From assembly GCF_944380985.1 (NCBI RefSeq), contig NZ_CALWJJ010000003.1, forward strand, positions 152,185 through 216,184: a stretch of DNA of 64,000 nt, read 5' to 3'. Position 1 is the first letter of the stretch. Each line of letters starts with the position of its first letter. Of this stretch, positions 44,326-53,557 are shown piece after piece. The stretch comes from an uncultured Agathobaculum sp. (GTDB taxonomy: Bacteria; Bacillota; Clostridia; Oscillospirales; Butyricicoccaceae). Under the pieces are notes generated by a model, which had not been told where the DNA came from, did not search any database, and saw nothing but the letters and a program-made list of their open reading frames with translations. The position numbers and the translations under genes are program-made.

Positions 44326-44410
44326 AAAAACGGCTGCACCACAAAAAGGTGCAACCGTTCTTACATGTCTTTTCGGCAACACCTTACACGTAGCCAGCAG
44401 TTTGCCGGCT
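44326..44410 (-). promoter_or_regulatory. Structured leader with intrinsic terminator upstream of the hydrogenase maturation operon
   Basis: Reading on the minus strand: hairpin AGCCGGC/GCTGGCT (44392-44410), then a stem ACGTGT/ACATGT (44363-44391) enclosing a small GG..CC loop. A terminator hairpin ACGGTTGCACC/GGTGCAGCCGT with TTTTTCT follows (to 44326). A terminator inside a 5' leader implies attenuation, perhaps a riboswitch or a protein-binding antiterminator. I cannot match it to a named riboswitch class. The rest of 44411-44568 shows only AT-rich promoter-like DNA. Confidence 0.55.
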
Positions 44411-44568
44411 GAATGTTAGGATGCATTTGTGTATTTATTATAAAATGGCACAAGCGTAAAATCAAGGCTATATTACCATGGATAGAAAATTTCAAATTTA
44501 TGAAAAAAATTCTTGTATTTCGTACGCATACATGGTAAAATAATTAGGCACTTATATACAAAGTGATA

Positions 44569-44660
44569 GGGAGAAGTATCGAAGTGGTCATAACGAGCTC
44601 GACTCGAAATCGAGTTGACGGTAACACGTCACGTGGGTTCGAATCCCACCTTCTCCGCCA
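44569..44660 (+). tRNA. tRNA-Ser (anticodon CGA)
   Basis: A 92-nt class II tRNA ending in an encoded CCA. The acceptor arms GGAGAAG/CTTCTCC pair. The anticodon arm is CTCGA-CTCGAAA-TCGAG with anticodon CGA, a long variable arm (TTGACGGTAACACGTCAC) follows, and the T-loop GGGTTCGAATCCC is canonical. Confidence 0.96.
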
Positions 44661-44903
44661 AAAAACACCGCATTTTTTGATGCATTGCGCATTAAAATTG
44701 CGGTGTTTAATTTTGTGTTCCCTCCTTTTGTACGCTTTATTGCATGGATGAGAAAATTGACTTTACACTACACTGATGTTATACTGTGCACAGATAGAAA
44801 CTATTTCCTTGCATCTGTTTATTTTATATTTATTTTGGTAAGTAAACAGGTGCAATCTATAATTTCTTTATTTGTTTTCGGGCAGGAGGCGGATTGTACG
44901 AAA

Positions 44904-45659
44904 TTGTATGAAATTTATTTTAGTCCTACCGGCGGCACCCAAAAAGCTGTAGAACTGCTGGCAAAGGAGCTGTCGGGGAAAATTCAGCGTGTCGATTTGA
45001 CCGACAGCGAAAAAGATTTTTCTGAAATTTTCCTCTCTCCTGCGGATATTGCCATTATTGGAGCGCCCTCTTTTACCGGACGTGTGCCGCAACCTGCCGT
45101 GCAGCGTCTTTTGCAAATCCATGGGAATGCAGCAAGGGCTGTCATTCTTTGTACATATGGCAACCGTGCCTATGAAGATACGCTCATTGAATTGCAGGAT
45201 ATCGCGATGAAATCGGGTTTCCGTGTCATATCCGCCATCGCCGCCATCGCAGAGCACTCCATTGCTCATCAAATCGGTGCGGGTCGTCCTGATGCGAAGG
45301 ACTATGCACAGCTTGCAGGATTTGCTCAAAAAATCCGCGCCAAACTGTCCGCAGGCGATGTTTCGGCACCCTCCGTACCTGGTAATCGTCCCTATCAGGA
45401 TGCCAATGAAGCTGGTCTGGTGCCTTGGCCCACCGATGACTGTACCAACTGCGGCTTGTGTGCGACCAAATGTCCGGTGCAGGCAATCGATAGAAAAGAC
45501 GCCAGCATCGTAGACGATGCGGCTTGCATCTCATGCATGCGCTGCATTGCCATATGCCCGCATAAGGCGCGAGAAGCTAACAGCGAAATAATTGCCGCAG
45601 TCAATGCCATGCTGGCCAAAGCATGCCCAGACAGAAAAGAATACGAATTATATATCTAA
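44904..45659 (+). CDS. EFR1-type flavodoxin-ferredoxin fusion protein
   Basis: About 251 residues. The N-terminus is flavodoxin-like (YEIYFSPTGGTQKAVELLAKE, FMN phosphate loop; IIGAPSFTGRVP; CTYGNRAYEDTLIEL). The C-terminus holds two 4Fe-4S ferredoxin motifs (CTNCGLCATKCPVQAI and CISCMRCIAICPHKA). This is the EFR1 family of clostridial electron carriers. TTG 44904 is preferred because the conserved N-terminus begins there and GGAGG lies upstream; the open frame extends 73 codons further up with no similarity. It is just downstream of the tRNA-Ser gene. Confidence 0.85.
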   Translation: MYEIYFSPTGGTQKAVELLAKELSGKIQRVDLTDSEKDFSEIFLSPADIAIIGAPSFTGRVPQPAVQRLLQIHGNAARAVILCTYGNRAYEDTLIELQDIAMKSGFRVISAIAAIAEHSIAHQIGAGRPDAKDYAQLAGFAQKIRAKLSAGDVSAPSVPGNRPYQDANEAGLVPWPTDDCTNCGLCATKCPVQAIDRKDASIVDDAACISCMRCIAICPHKAREANSEIIAAVNAMLAKACPDRKEYELYI

Positions 45660-45702
45660 ACATCCGCACTTTCCCTCGCCGAAAGGTGCGGATGTTTTCT
45701 TT
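45660..45702 (+). terminator. Intrinsic terminator after the EFR1 gene
   Basis: ACATCCGCACTTT/AAAGGTGCGGATGT stem followed by TTTTCTTT. The remaining gap to 45971 holds only AT-rich promoter-like DNA. Confidence 0.9.
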
Positions 45703-45772
45703 ATCTCGCACAACCGGCCCGTTATCATATGGTTTTGCAAAATGGGTATACTGACATAATAAAACGTGTGAA

Positions 45773-45806
45773 TTGACTTGAAAAATAATGGTATTTGTAG
45801 TATTAT
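45773..45806 (+). promoter_or_regulatory. Possible promoter of the polysaccharide cluster
   Basis: TTGACT at 45773-45778 matches a -35 element. A weak -10-like TGTAGT or TAGTAT lies 17-19 nt later, about 165 nt before rmlA. The position suits the promoter for the long plus-strand cluster, but the -10 match is imperfect. Confidence 0.35.
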
Positions 45807-45971
45807 TGCCATGAGTATATTTTGTAGTAGAGCGCCGCGATATATCCAACTTTAAGCAATACTCGCAATAATCTCCTAGTTGATTTATCTTAACGGCAGC
45901 ATGATTTTAATCTTATTATAAAGTGTTGCTCTTAGAATTAAAGATGGGAAGAAGATGAAAGGCGGGAACAA

Positions 45972-46856
45972 ATGAAAGGCATCGTATTAGCAGGAGGAAG
46001 CGGAACAAGACTATATCCGCTGACAATGGTGACGAGCAAGCAGCTCCTCCCTGTCTACGACAAACCGATGGTATATTATCCCCTATCCACACTGATGCTG
46101 GCAGGTATTCGAGATATTCTAATCATTTCTACACCTGACGATTTGCCAAACTTCGAGCGTCTGCTTGGGGATGGCAGCCGGTATGGCATTCATCTTTCCT
46201 ATAAGGTTCAACCATCCCCTGATGGTCTTGCGCAGGCGTTTACGCTTGGTGAGGAATTCATCGCAGGCGACTGCTGCGCTATGATTCTGGGCGACAACAT
46301 CTTTTATGGCGCGGAACTTAGCAGGCGCCTCAAAGCTGCAACAGAAAATGCGGCGCAGGGTCGAGCAACTGTATTTGGCTATTATGTTAACGACCCGGAG
46401 CGCTTTGGCGTCGTGGAGTTTGATGAGGCCGGCCGCGTGATTTCGGTGGAGGAAAAACCAGAGCAGCCAAAGTCCAATTATGCTATTACCGGACTATATT
46501 TTTATGATAACCGTGTAACCGAGTATGCAAAGCAGGTCAAGCCCTCTGCCCGCGGCGAGCTTGAGATTACCGATCTTAACCGCATATATCTCGAGGCGGG
46601 CAACCTGGATGTTCAGCTGCTCGGGCGAGGCTATGCGTGGCTCGATACCGGTACGATGGACTCTCTCGTTGAAGCAGCGGAGTTTGTACAGGTGGTCGAG
46701 CAACGCCAGGGCATAATGATCTCGGCGCCGGAAGAGATTGCATTTCACTACGAATGGATTACAAAGGAAGAATTGCTCTCTTCTGCACAGGCATACGGCA
46801 AATCGCCTTACGGTCATCATCTGCGTCATGTAGCGGACGGCAAAATTCGGTATTAA
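45972..46856 (+). CDS. rmlA: Glucose-1-phosphate thymidylyltransferase
   Basis: A 294-residue nucleotidyltransferase making dTDP-glucose. Signature [11 protein letters not shown] at residues 8-18, [15 protein letters not shown], the LGDNIFYG metal/sugar site and [20 protein letters not shown] are all present. RBS GAAAGGCGGG. First gene of the rhamnose/surface-polysaccharide cluster; its product also feeds the Fdt-type branch. Confidence 0.97.
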   Translation: MKGIVLAGGSGTRLYPLTMVTSKQLLPVYDKPMVYYPLSTLMLAGIRDILIISTPDDLPNFERLLGDGSRYGIHLSYKVQPSPDGLAQAFTLGEEFIAGDCCAMILGDNIFYGAELSRRLKAATENAAQGRATVFGYYVNDPERFGVVEFDEAGRVISVEEKPEQPKSNYAITGLYFYDNRVTEYAKQVKPSARGELEITDLNRIYLEAGNLDVQLLGRGYAWLDTGTMDSLVEAAEFVQVVEQRQGIMISAPEEIAFHYEWITKEELLSSAQAYGKSPYGHHLRHVADGKIRY

Positions 46857-46868
46857 GGAGAAAATGCG

Positions 46869-47423
46869 GTGAAACTAACGAAAACAAAACTGGAAGGCGT
46901 TGTAATTTTAGAACCTGATGTGTTCGGCGATCATCGCGGCTTTTTTATGGAAAGCTGGTCTAAACGCAAGATGGATGAGCTGGGGCTGCACTATGATTTT
47001 GTGCAGGACAACCACTCCTCCTCAACTCAAAAAGGCACGCTGCGTGGCATCCACTTCCAGCGCGGCGATAAGGCGCAGGCCAAGCTTGTCCGCTGCACAA
47101 GCGGCGTAGTGCTTGATATAGCGGTCGACCTGCGGCCTTCCAGCCCAACCTATAAACAATGGGTAGCAGTCGAATTGTCCGCCGAAAATAAGAGATTACT
47201 TATGATCCCACGCGGCTTTGGACACGGCTTTGTTACCTTAGCCGACCACGTTGAATTTCTGTATAAGGCGGATAATTACTACGCGCCCGAGGCCGATGGC
47301 GGCATCCGCTGGAATGACCCCGAACTTGCTATTGACTGGGGTGTAACCAATCCCGTGCTGTCAGCTAAAGATAGCACTTCGCCCTTTTTAAAAGATGCCG
47401 TAACCGGATTTGAGGAGTGGTAA
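46869..47423 (+). CDS. rmlC: dTDP-4-dehydrorhamnose 3,5-epimerase
   Basis: A 184-residue cupin epimerase. Typical motifs: EPDVFGDHRGFFMESW, QDNHSSSTQKGTLRGIHFQR with the catalytic His, VLDIAVDLR, and IPRGFGHGFVTL. It lies 12 nt after rmlA. Confidence 0.97.
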   Translation: MKLTKTKLEGVVILEPDVFGDHRGFFMESWSKRKMDELGLHYDFVQDNHSSSTQKGTLRGIHFQRGDKAQAKLVRCTSGVVLDIAVDLRPSSPTYKQWVAVELSAENKRLLMIPRGFGHGFVTLADHVEFLYKADNYYAPEADGGIRWNDPELAIDWGVTNPVLSAKDSTSPFLKDAVTGFEEW

Positions 47424-47427
47424 ATAA

Positions 47428-48441
47428 ATGAAAATACTGATTACGGGTGGCGCCGGATTTATTGGCGGTAATTTTGTGCATTATATGCTGCGCGAGCATT
47501 CAGAGGATGACATCCTTTGTTTGGATGCATTGACCTACGCAGGCAATATGGAGACACTGGCGCCTGCAATGAATAATCCGCATTTTAAATTTATCAAAGC
47601 TGATATTGCTGACCGCCAAACAATCTATGATATATTTGAGCGTGAAAAGCCCGAGATTGTTGTAAACTTTGCTGCAGAAAGCCATGTTGATCGTTCGATT
47701 GAGAATCCTTCCATTTTTCTGCAAACCAATGTAATGGGTACGCAGGTGCTGCTGGACGCCTGCCGCAAGTATGGTATTCAGCGATACCATCAGGTCTCGA
47801 CCGACGAGGTATATGGCGACCTGCCGCTCGACCGCCCGGACTTATTTTTCACAGAGGAGACGCCACTGCATGCCTCTAGCCCATATTCAGCCTCCAAGGC
47901 CTCGGCAGATTTGCTGGTGCAGGCTTATCACCGCACATTTCAAGTGCCCGCAACGATCTCACGCTGCTCAAACAACTACGGACCGTACCACTTCCCGGAA
48001 AAGCTGATCCCGCTGATGATTGCCAATGCGCTCGGAGGCAAGCCGCTGCCGGTTTATGGAGATGGCAAAAATGTGCGCGACTGGCTTTATGTTGAAGACC
48101 ACTGCACAGCGATCGATTTAATTATGCGCCGTGGCCGTGTTGGCGAGGTGTATAACGTCGGCGGGCACAATGAAAAGACCAATCTTGAAGTGGTAGAGCT
48201 GATTATTAAAGCCCTTGGTAAGGGTGAAATCCAGTTTGTCAAAGACCGTGCCGGACATGACCGCCGATATGCTATCGACCCGACCAAGATTCACAATGAG
48301 TTGGGGTGGCTGCCCAAAACCAAATTTGAGGATGGTATTCAGAAAACCATTCAGTGGTATTTGGACAATCGCCCCTGGTGGGAGAACATTATCTCGGGAG
48401 AATATCAGAATTACTATGAACGGATGTATGGAAACCGATAA
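47428..48441 (+). CDS. rmlB: dTDP-glucose 4,6-dehydratase
   Basis: A 337-residue SDR enzyme. NAD site GGAGFIGGNFVHY, catalytic Thr/Asp/Glu in STDEVYGDL, Tyr-x3-Lys in YSASKASAD, and SRCSNNYGPYHFPEKLIPL are present. Its 4-keto-6-deoxy product is the branch point for L-rhamnose (RmlC, RmlD) and for the FdtA/FdtB amino sugar encoded at 59.5-61.7 kb. Confidence 0.97.
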   Translation: MKILITGGAGFIGGNFVHYMLREHSEDDILCLDALTYAGNMETLAPAMNNPHFKFIKADIADRQTIYDIFEREKPEIVVNFAAESHVDRSIENPSIFLQTNVMGTQVLLDACRKYGIQRYHQVSTDEVYGDLPLDRPDLFFTEETPLHASSPYSASKASADLLVQAYHRTFQVPATISRCSNNYGPYHFPEKLIPLMIANALGGKPLPVYGDGKNVRDWLYVEDHCTAIDLIMRRGRVGEVYNVGGHNEKTNLEVVELIIKALGKGEIQFVKDRAGHDRRYAIDPTKIHNELGWLPKTKFEDGIQKTIQWYLDNRPWWENIISGEYQNYYERMYGNR

Positions 48442-49351
48442 ACCGCTGATTTCCGTTATTGTTCCGATTTATAAAGCAGAAAATTATCTGGCGCAGTGTG
48501 TAAATAGCTTGTTACAGCAAACCTACAAGCATCTTGAAATTATTTTGGTTGACGACGGATCCCCTGATGCATGCGGCCAAATATGTGATGATTTTGCGCA
48601 AGATGATCGGCGCGTTCGTGTCATCCATCAGCCAAATTGCGGTGTTTCCGCAGCAAGGAATGCCGGCATCCAAGCTGCCTCGGGCGGATATATATGCTAT
48701 GTCGATTCTGATGATTGGACTGATGCAGACTATATTATGGAGTTATGGCAAGCGGCTGTGTCAGCGCATGCGGACGCTGCTATTGCAGTAGCGTCAATGG
48801 CAGCGCCAACTGTTTTGGATACGAAAGCTGCGGTAAGAAAACTACTCTATCAGCGTTCATTTGACACAAGCCCTTGGGGAAAGTTATTTCGAACTGATGC
48901 GGTCAAACAAATCCGCTTTCCGGAGGGTATGTTTTTTGAAGATTTGGCAATAGTGTGTCAGATGATCGGCGCCTGCAAAACCGTAGTTTTGGTACCAAAC
49001 GCCGGCTATCACTATCGCTCAACTCCAGACGGCACAATGAACGGCGGAGACTGTACGCGGCTGCTGGACGAGTTGAAAGCCGCAGATATGATGTTCCAGT
49101 ATGTTATAAACGCGTTTCCAGCACTTAAAACGGCAGCTGAGTGTAGGCGTTTTAGCGCATATTTTCAAGTAATGATGAAGCTTCCGCGTCATGCGTATTT
49201 GGCGCAGCAAAAACAGATATGGCAGTATATATGCAAGCAGCGCGGCAGCATCATCAGAAATACGGCAGCACGCATGAAGAATCGGATCGCGGCCGCCGCA
49301 TCTTATTTGGGAAAGAATTTTGTGAGGGCTTTATGGCGATTCAACAGGTAA
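48428..49351 (+). CDS. Family 2 glycosyltransferase
   Basis: A 307-residue GT-A enzyme beginning ISVIVPIYKAENYLAQCVNS, with the VDDGSPDACGQICDDFA nucleotide site and the YVDSDDW metal-binding DxD. The start at ATG 48428 lies inside the last codons of rmlB (14-nt overlap). Translation probably depends on rmlB. It should add one sugar during chain assembly in the cytosol; donor and acceptor are unknown. Confidence 0.9.
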   Translation: METDKPLISVIVPIYKAENYLAQCVNSLLQQTYKHLEIILVDDGSPDACGQICDDFAQDDRRVRVIHQPNCGVSAARNAGIQAASGGYICYVDSDDWTDADYIMELWQAAVSAHADAAIAVASMAAPTVLDTKAAVRKLLYQRSFDTSPWGKLFRTDAVKQIRFPEGMFFEDLAIVCQMIGACKTVVLVPNAGYHYRSTPDGTMNGGDCTRLLDELKAADMMFQYVINAFPALKTAAECRRFSAYFQVMMKLPRHAYLAQQKQIWQYICKQRGSIIRNTAARMKNRIAAAASYLGKNFVRALWRFNR

Positions 49352-50508
49352 ACCAAAGAAAGATATTATTGCTATATCGTACATTTGGGCCATCCGTTAA
49401 CTTATGCGGCTATGCGCAGCTAAAATGGCTGGCGTCAAGCGGCAGGTGTCAGTTCCGCCATAAACGAATTCTCGAGGTTAAAAACGATGATTTGAACTGG
49501 GCAGAGATCGTTGCATTCGTCCGAGGTGACGCGCTGTTGGACGAAAAAGTTGCAGCACTTTGCCATAGAGCTGGTAAAACTGTTCTTTATATTCTGGATG
49601 ACGATCTTCTGCATGTGCCAGAATACCTCGGAAGCGGACCATATTATAGCCAAAAATCAGTAAAGCGCCATATCAATCGGATGATGCAATATAGTGATGT
49701 GTTGGTATCCCCTTCATTGAAGATTTTAAAAAAATATGGAAATTTATTTCAATATACATTTTCGTTAATAGAGCCTTCGTTGTTTTGCTGGAACAATAAA
49801 CCTATCCATAAAGATGGAAAGGTTCATATCGGTTTTGCTGGATCATCCGACCGTGGGCGCGATATAGATTTGATCTTGTCCGGGGTATTAACGCAGATCT
49901 GTGCAAAATATGGTGATACCGTGTCAATCGAATTTTATGGCGTGCGTCCGCAAATAGCCGAAACTATCCCTTGCACCGTATATCCCTATCACGATTCATA
50001 TGAATTCTATCAACAAGCAATGCAAAAGCTTAATTGGGATATTGGGCTTGCCCCTTTGCCGGATACTGACTTCCATTCTTGCAAACACTTTAATAAGTTG
50101 GTGGAGTACGCAGGATTTGGGATTTGTGGCATCTATTCAGATGTGGTGCCTTATCGAGGCGCAGTGCAAGATCAATATAATGGCTTGCTTTGCCCGAATA
50201 ACCCCGATGCGTGGGTAAACGCGTTAATACAATTGATTGATAATCATAGCTTAAGACAAAACATTGCACAAAACTGTTTAAAACAGGCTAATACGGTGTT
50301 TTCCGTTCCCTTTGCGGCAAGAAAATTTGAAGAAGAAATTGCTAAGTTATCTGTGAATTATCACACAAAAGCGATACGGGCAAATTTACCCCTTATAAAA
50401 GTAATTGGTCTTGCGAGTTGGTACTTGGAGAAATTTAAAAAATATGGCTGGAAGACTCCAATAATAGCGGTAAAAAAGATTTTCCAGATTTATAAAAAAG
50501 AGGTTTGA
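49333..50508 (+). CDS. GT4-like glycosyltransferase
   Basis: A 391-residue GT-B-type enzyme. Visible features are LYILDDDLLHVPEYLGSGPY in the N-terminal half, VHIGFAGSSDRGRDIDLILS at the start of the donor domain, and FNKLVEYAGFGICGIYSDVV with a Glu in the E-x7-like site, then NGLLCPNNPDAW. It is similar in layout to the protein at 56172 (YDIDDLV at the matching place), so the two probably belong to one family. ATG 49333 has GAGGGC 3 nt upstream and overlaps the preceding gene by 19 nt. GC content begins to fall here. Confidence 0.82.
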   Translation: MAIQQVNQRKILLLYRTFGPSVNLCGYAQLKWLASSGRCQFRHKRILEVKNDDLNWAEIVAFVRGDALLDEKVAALCHRAGKTVLYILDDDLLHVPEYLGSGPYYSQKSVKRHINRMMQYSDVLVSPSLKILKKYGNLFQYTFSLIEPSLFCWNNKPIHKDGKVHIGFAGSSDRGRDIDLILSGVLTQICAKYGDTVSIEFYGVRPQIAETIPCTVYPYHDSYEFYQQAMQKLNWDIGLAPLPDTDFHSCKHFNKLVEYAGFGICGIYSDVVPYRGAVQDQYNGLLCPNNPDAWVNALIQLIDNHSLRQNIAQNCLKQANTVFSVPFAARKFEEEIAKLSVNYHTKAIRANLPLIKVIGLASWYLEKFKKYGWKTPIIAVKKIFQIYKKEV

Positions 50509-50509
50509 T

Positions 50510-51361
50510 ATGAGAGTTTTGGTCACAGGTGTAAACGGTCAGCTTGGTTATGATGTTTGCAAGGAGTTACAAGCCCGAGGCATTAAGCACAAAGGCGCCG
50601 ATCTTGCGGAGTTCGATATAACCGATGCTGAGGCGACACACAAGTTTATTGTCGGCTATCGTCCTGATGTTGTGATCCATTGCTCTGCATGGACCGCGGT
50701 TGACAAGGCGGAAGACGAGCTCAACACCGTTCGTGCGGTAAATACAGAAGGTCCGCGCAATATTGCATCAGCTTGCAAAGAAATCGACGCAAAAATGCTC
50801 TATATTTCAACCGATTATGTTTTCCCCGGTACTGGAGAGCGTTTTTACGAGCCGGACGATCCGACCGGTCCGCTTAGTGCATATGGCCTAACCAAACTTG
50901 GCGGTGAAACAGCGGTCAAGACACTCCTCAATCGGTACTTTATCGTACGGATTTCCTGGGTTTTTGGAATAAATGGGAATAACTTTGTAAAAACAATGCT
51001 GCGTCTTGCCGAAACCAAGAGTGAGTTAAATGTAGTTTGTGATCAAATCGGTAGCCCGACCTATACGGCAGATCTGGCGCCGTTGCTTTGTGATATGATT
51101 GTGACCGATAAGTATGGCACATATCATGCGACAAATGAAGGGATTTGCTCTTGGGCAGAGTTTGCAGAAGAAATTTTTAGGCTTGCGGGAAAAAATGTAA
51201 AGGTCAATCATATTCCAACAAGAGAATATCCGACCCGCGCAATACGTCCACTTAACTCACGCATGAGCAAGGACAAGCTGGAACAGGCAGGCTTTTCGCG
51301 GCTTCCTCATTGGAAAGATGCGCTGCAACGATTTTTAAAGGAGATTTTAAAGGATCAATGA
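50510..51361 (+). CDS. rmlD: dTDP-4-dehydrorhamnose reductase
   Basis: A 283-residue SDR enzyme, last step to dTDP-L-rhamnose. VLVTGVNGQLGYDV, STDYVFPGTGE, YGLTKLGGE and the C-terminal RPLNSRMSKDKLEQAGF are typical. It starts 1 nt after the previous gene and overlaps the ABC permease gene by 4 nt. Confidence 0.96.
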   Translation: MRVLVTGVNGQLGYDVCKELQARGIKHKGADLAEFDITDAEATHKFIVGYRPDVVIHCSAWTAVDKAEDELNTVRAVNTEGPRNIASACKEIDAKMLYISTDYVFPGTGERFYEPDDPTGPLSAYGLTKLGGETAVKTLLNRYFIVRISWVFGINGNNFVKTMLRLAETKSELNVVCDQIGSPTYTADLAPLLCDMIVTDKYGTYHATNEGICSWAEFAEEIFRLAGKNVKVNHIPTREYPTRAIRPLNSRMSKDKLEQAGFSRLPHWKDALQRFLKEILKDQ

Positions 51362-52806
51362 ATATCCAATCGCTCAAGAAAGGCTGTTTCATTACTGTCA
51401 CGGCATATATCATTTTGGCTGTCGCGTTTTTCCTGATTGGTGGAGACCAGTTCCACTATCGCAATAACGTAACAGATATGCTTGCAGCTGAAACCCCCAT
51501 AGGGGAGATCACTGCTGACACCATAGTAACACAGCAAATCAATGTGGATGGCGGACAGCTAACTGAATTAACTTTTATTGGTGCAACGTATGCACGGCAG
51601 AATACTGGTATTTTGCAAATAGAAGTATTAGCGGATGGACAGCCGCTGGATACCGAATCTATTGATATTGCTACTATGACAGATGGTGGAGAAATTTCTG
51701 TCACGTTTGATCCCATTCTCTCTATTCCTTCTGAAACTGCACAAATTCGCATCACGGCGCCGCAAAGCACAGCAGGTAATGCGGTAACTCTATACAGTGG
51801 TACAGCTATGTCAACGGCACGGGCACAAGTGGAAGTAGGCATTGATGAAGCTAATCTTGTCTATATAAATGGTGCAGCGTTGGAAGGCGCATTGTGTGTT
51901 CAGGTGCATAGCCGTGAAAATTTATGGTTTGGAAATTATTACTGGCATTTTGCAGCAGCAGGGCTATTTGCTCTACTGGTCTATTGCATCTATTTGCTCT
52001 ACGGTGCAAAGCGCGGAAAGCGCATGCTTGCAATTAACATATGCATCGCGTTTTCAAGATATCGCTATCTGATGAAACAGTTGGTATCCCGCGATTTTAA
52101 AACGAAATATAAACGATCCGTGCTTGGTGTATTGTGGAGTTTTCTGAATCCGCTATTGACCATGCTGGTGCAATATATCGTCTTTTCGACATTGTTCAAG
52201 TCCGACATTGCAAATTTTCCTGTATATTTGTTGACCGGTATTGTGTGCTTCAGCTTTTTTAGCGAAGCCACTACGATGTCGCTCAGTTCAATTGTGGGTA
52301 ATGCATCTCTAATTACCAAGGTTTATGTGCCCAAATATATCTATCCATTGACGAGAGTCATGTCCTCAACGATTAATTTTGGACTGTCACTTGTGCCTCT
52401 TCTAATTGTTTTGTTTATTACAAGAACCCCGATACGGCCGTCCATCCTGCTGTTGCCTTTTGGCATTGGGTGTTTGTTCGCCCTGTCTCTTGGAATTGGA
52501 ATGCTTTTGGCGGCAATGATGGTATTTTTTAGAGATACACAATTCCTTTGGGGTGTTATCAGTATGTTGTGGATGTATGCGACTCCAATTTTTTACCCGG
52601 AAAGCATTATTCCGGGCAATTTTATGATGCTGTATAAGATGAATCCTTTGTATCATATCATCCGCTTTATCCGTATTGTTCTGATAGATGGCGTTTCGCC
52701 AGAGCCAAAAGCGTATGCATTGGCATTGATTGCGTCGATTGTTCCACTTTTGGCTGGAGCAATGGTTTTCAAAAAGACGCAGGATCGATTTGTCCTCAAT
52801 ATTTAA
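51358..52806 (+). CDS. Wzm/TagG-type ABC polysaccharide exporter permease with N-terminal extracytoplasmic domain
   Basis: A 482-residue protein. Residues 235-482 are the ABC-2 permease core, opening RYRYLMKQLVSRDFKTKYKR SVLGVLWSFLNPL-like and ending with six helices, as in O-antigen and teichoic-acid exporters. In front lies an unusual extension: a helix at 10-28, a soluble, probably beta-sandwich domain at about 45-185, and a second helix at about 197-216. The domain contains PIGEI, GATYARQNTGILQIEV and SIDI, also found in the membrane protein at 57418. It overlaps rmlD by 4 nt and precedes the ATPase by 17 nt. Confidence 0.9.
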   Translation: MNIQSLKKGCFITVTAYIILAVAFFLIGGDQFHYRNNVTDMLAAETPIGEITADTIVTQQINVDGGQLTELTFIGATYARQNTGILQIEVLADGQPLDTESIDIATMTDGGEISVTFDPILSIPSETAQIRITAPQSTAGNAVTLYSGTAMSTARAQVEVGIDEANLVYINGAALEGALCVQVHSRENLWFGNYYWHFAAAGLFALLVYCIYLLYGAKRGKRMLAINICIAFSRYRYLMKQLVSRDFKTKYKRSVLGVLWSFLNPLLTMLVQYIVFSTLFKSDIANFPVYLLTGIVCFSFFSEATTMSLSSIVGNASLITKVYVPKYIYPLTRVMSSTINFGLSLVPLLIVLFITRTPIRPSILLLPFGIGCLFALSLGIGMLLAAMMVFFRDTQFLWGVISMLWMYATPIFYPESIIPGNFMMLYKMNPLYHIIRFIRIVLIDGVSPEPKAYALALIASIVPLLAGAMVFKKTQDRFVLNI

Positions 52807-52823
52807 TATAAGGTTGTATATTC

Positions 52824-53546
52824 ATGATGATTCGTGCAAAAAACATTTCGATGCGCTATTTGATGACTTATGATCGTATACAGAGCATCAAAGAATACCT
52901 GGTGCAGCTAGTAAGAGGAAAAATTAAATATGAAGAATTTTGGGCATTGAAGAATATCAGCTTTGAAATAGAAAAAGGTGAAGTGGTGGGCATTATTGGA
53001 CATAATGGCGCCGGAAAATCGACTTTGCTTAAAGTGATTTCCGGCATTCTAAAGCCCACTGATGGTGAAATAAAAGTAAACGGCAATATTGTTCCCATGC
53101 TTGAGCTTGGCAGTGGATTTGACCATGATCTGACCGGACGGGAAAATATTTTCCTGAATGGTGCGATATTGGGTTATAGCGAGCAGTATTTGAAGGAAAA
53201 ATATGATGAGATTGTTGACTTTTCTGAACTGGGAAAATTTATTGATATTCCGATCCGTAATTACTCATCAGGTATGCTGATGCGTCTTGCATTTTCTATT
53301 GCTACTGTTGTGCAGCCAGAAATTTTAATCGTTGATGAGATCTTAGCCGTTGGCGATGCGGCATTTCAAGAGAAGAGCAAGTCGCGTATGTACGAGCTGA
53401 TGGGCGGTGGAACTACCGTGCTATTCGTATCTCACAGTTTGGAACAAATCCGGGAGATGTGTGATCGGGTTATTTGGCTGGATCATGGAGCTGTGCGAAT
53501 GATCGGAGATGCGGAAAAAGTCTGTGCAAGTTACCAATCTGCTTAA
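52824..53546 (+). CDS. Wzt/TagH-type ABC polysaccharide exporter ATPase, short form
   Basis: A 240-residue ATPase. Walker A is GHNGAGKSTL, the signature is YSSGMLMRLAFSI and Walker B is ILIVDEILAVGD, with the characteristic LGSGFDHDLTGRENI segment of polysaccharide exporters. It ends right after the ATPase fold and therefore lacks the C-terminal carbohydrate-binding domain of many Wzt proteins. It pairs with the preceding permease to export the undecaprenyl-linked glycan. Confidence 0.93.
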   Translation: MMIRAKNISMRYLMTYDRIQSIKEYLVQLVRGKIKYEEFWALKNISFEIEKGEVVGIIGHNGAGKSTLLKVISGILKPTDGEIKVNGNIVPMLELGSGFDHDLTGRENIFLNGAILGYSEQYLKEKYDEIVDFSELGKFIDIPIRNYSSGMLMRLAFSIATVVQPEILIVDEILAVGDAAFQEKSKSRMYELMGGGTTVLFVSHSLEQIREMCDRVIWLDHGAVRMIGDAEKVCASYQSA

Positions 53547-53557
53547 TGAGGTGCAAG

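Noticed and set aside
44563..44751. A 62-codon frame covering the tRNA-Ser gene
   Set aside because: The sequence is fully explained by the tRNA and its 3' flank.
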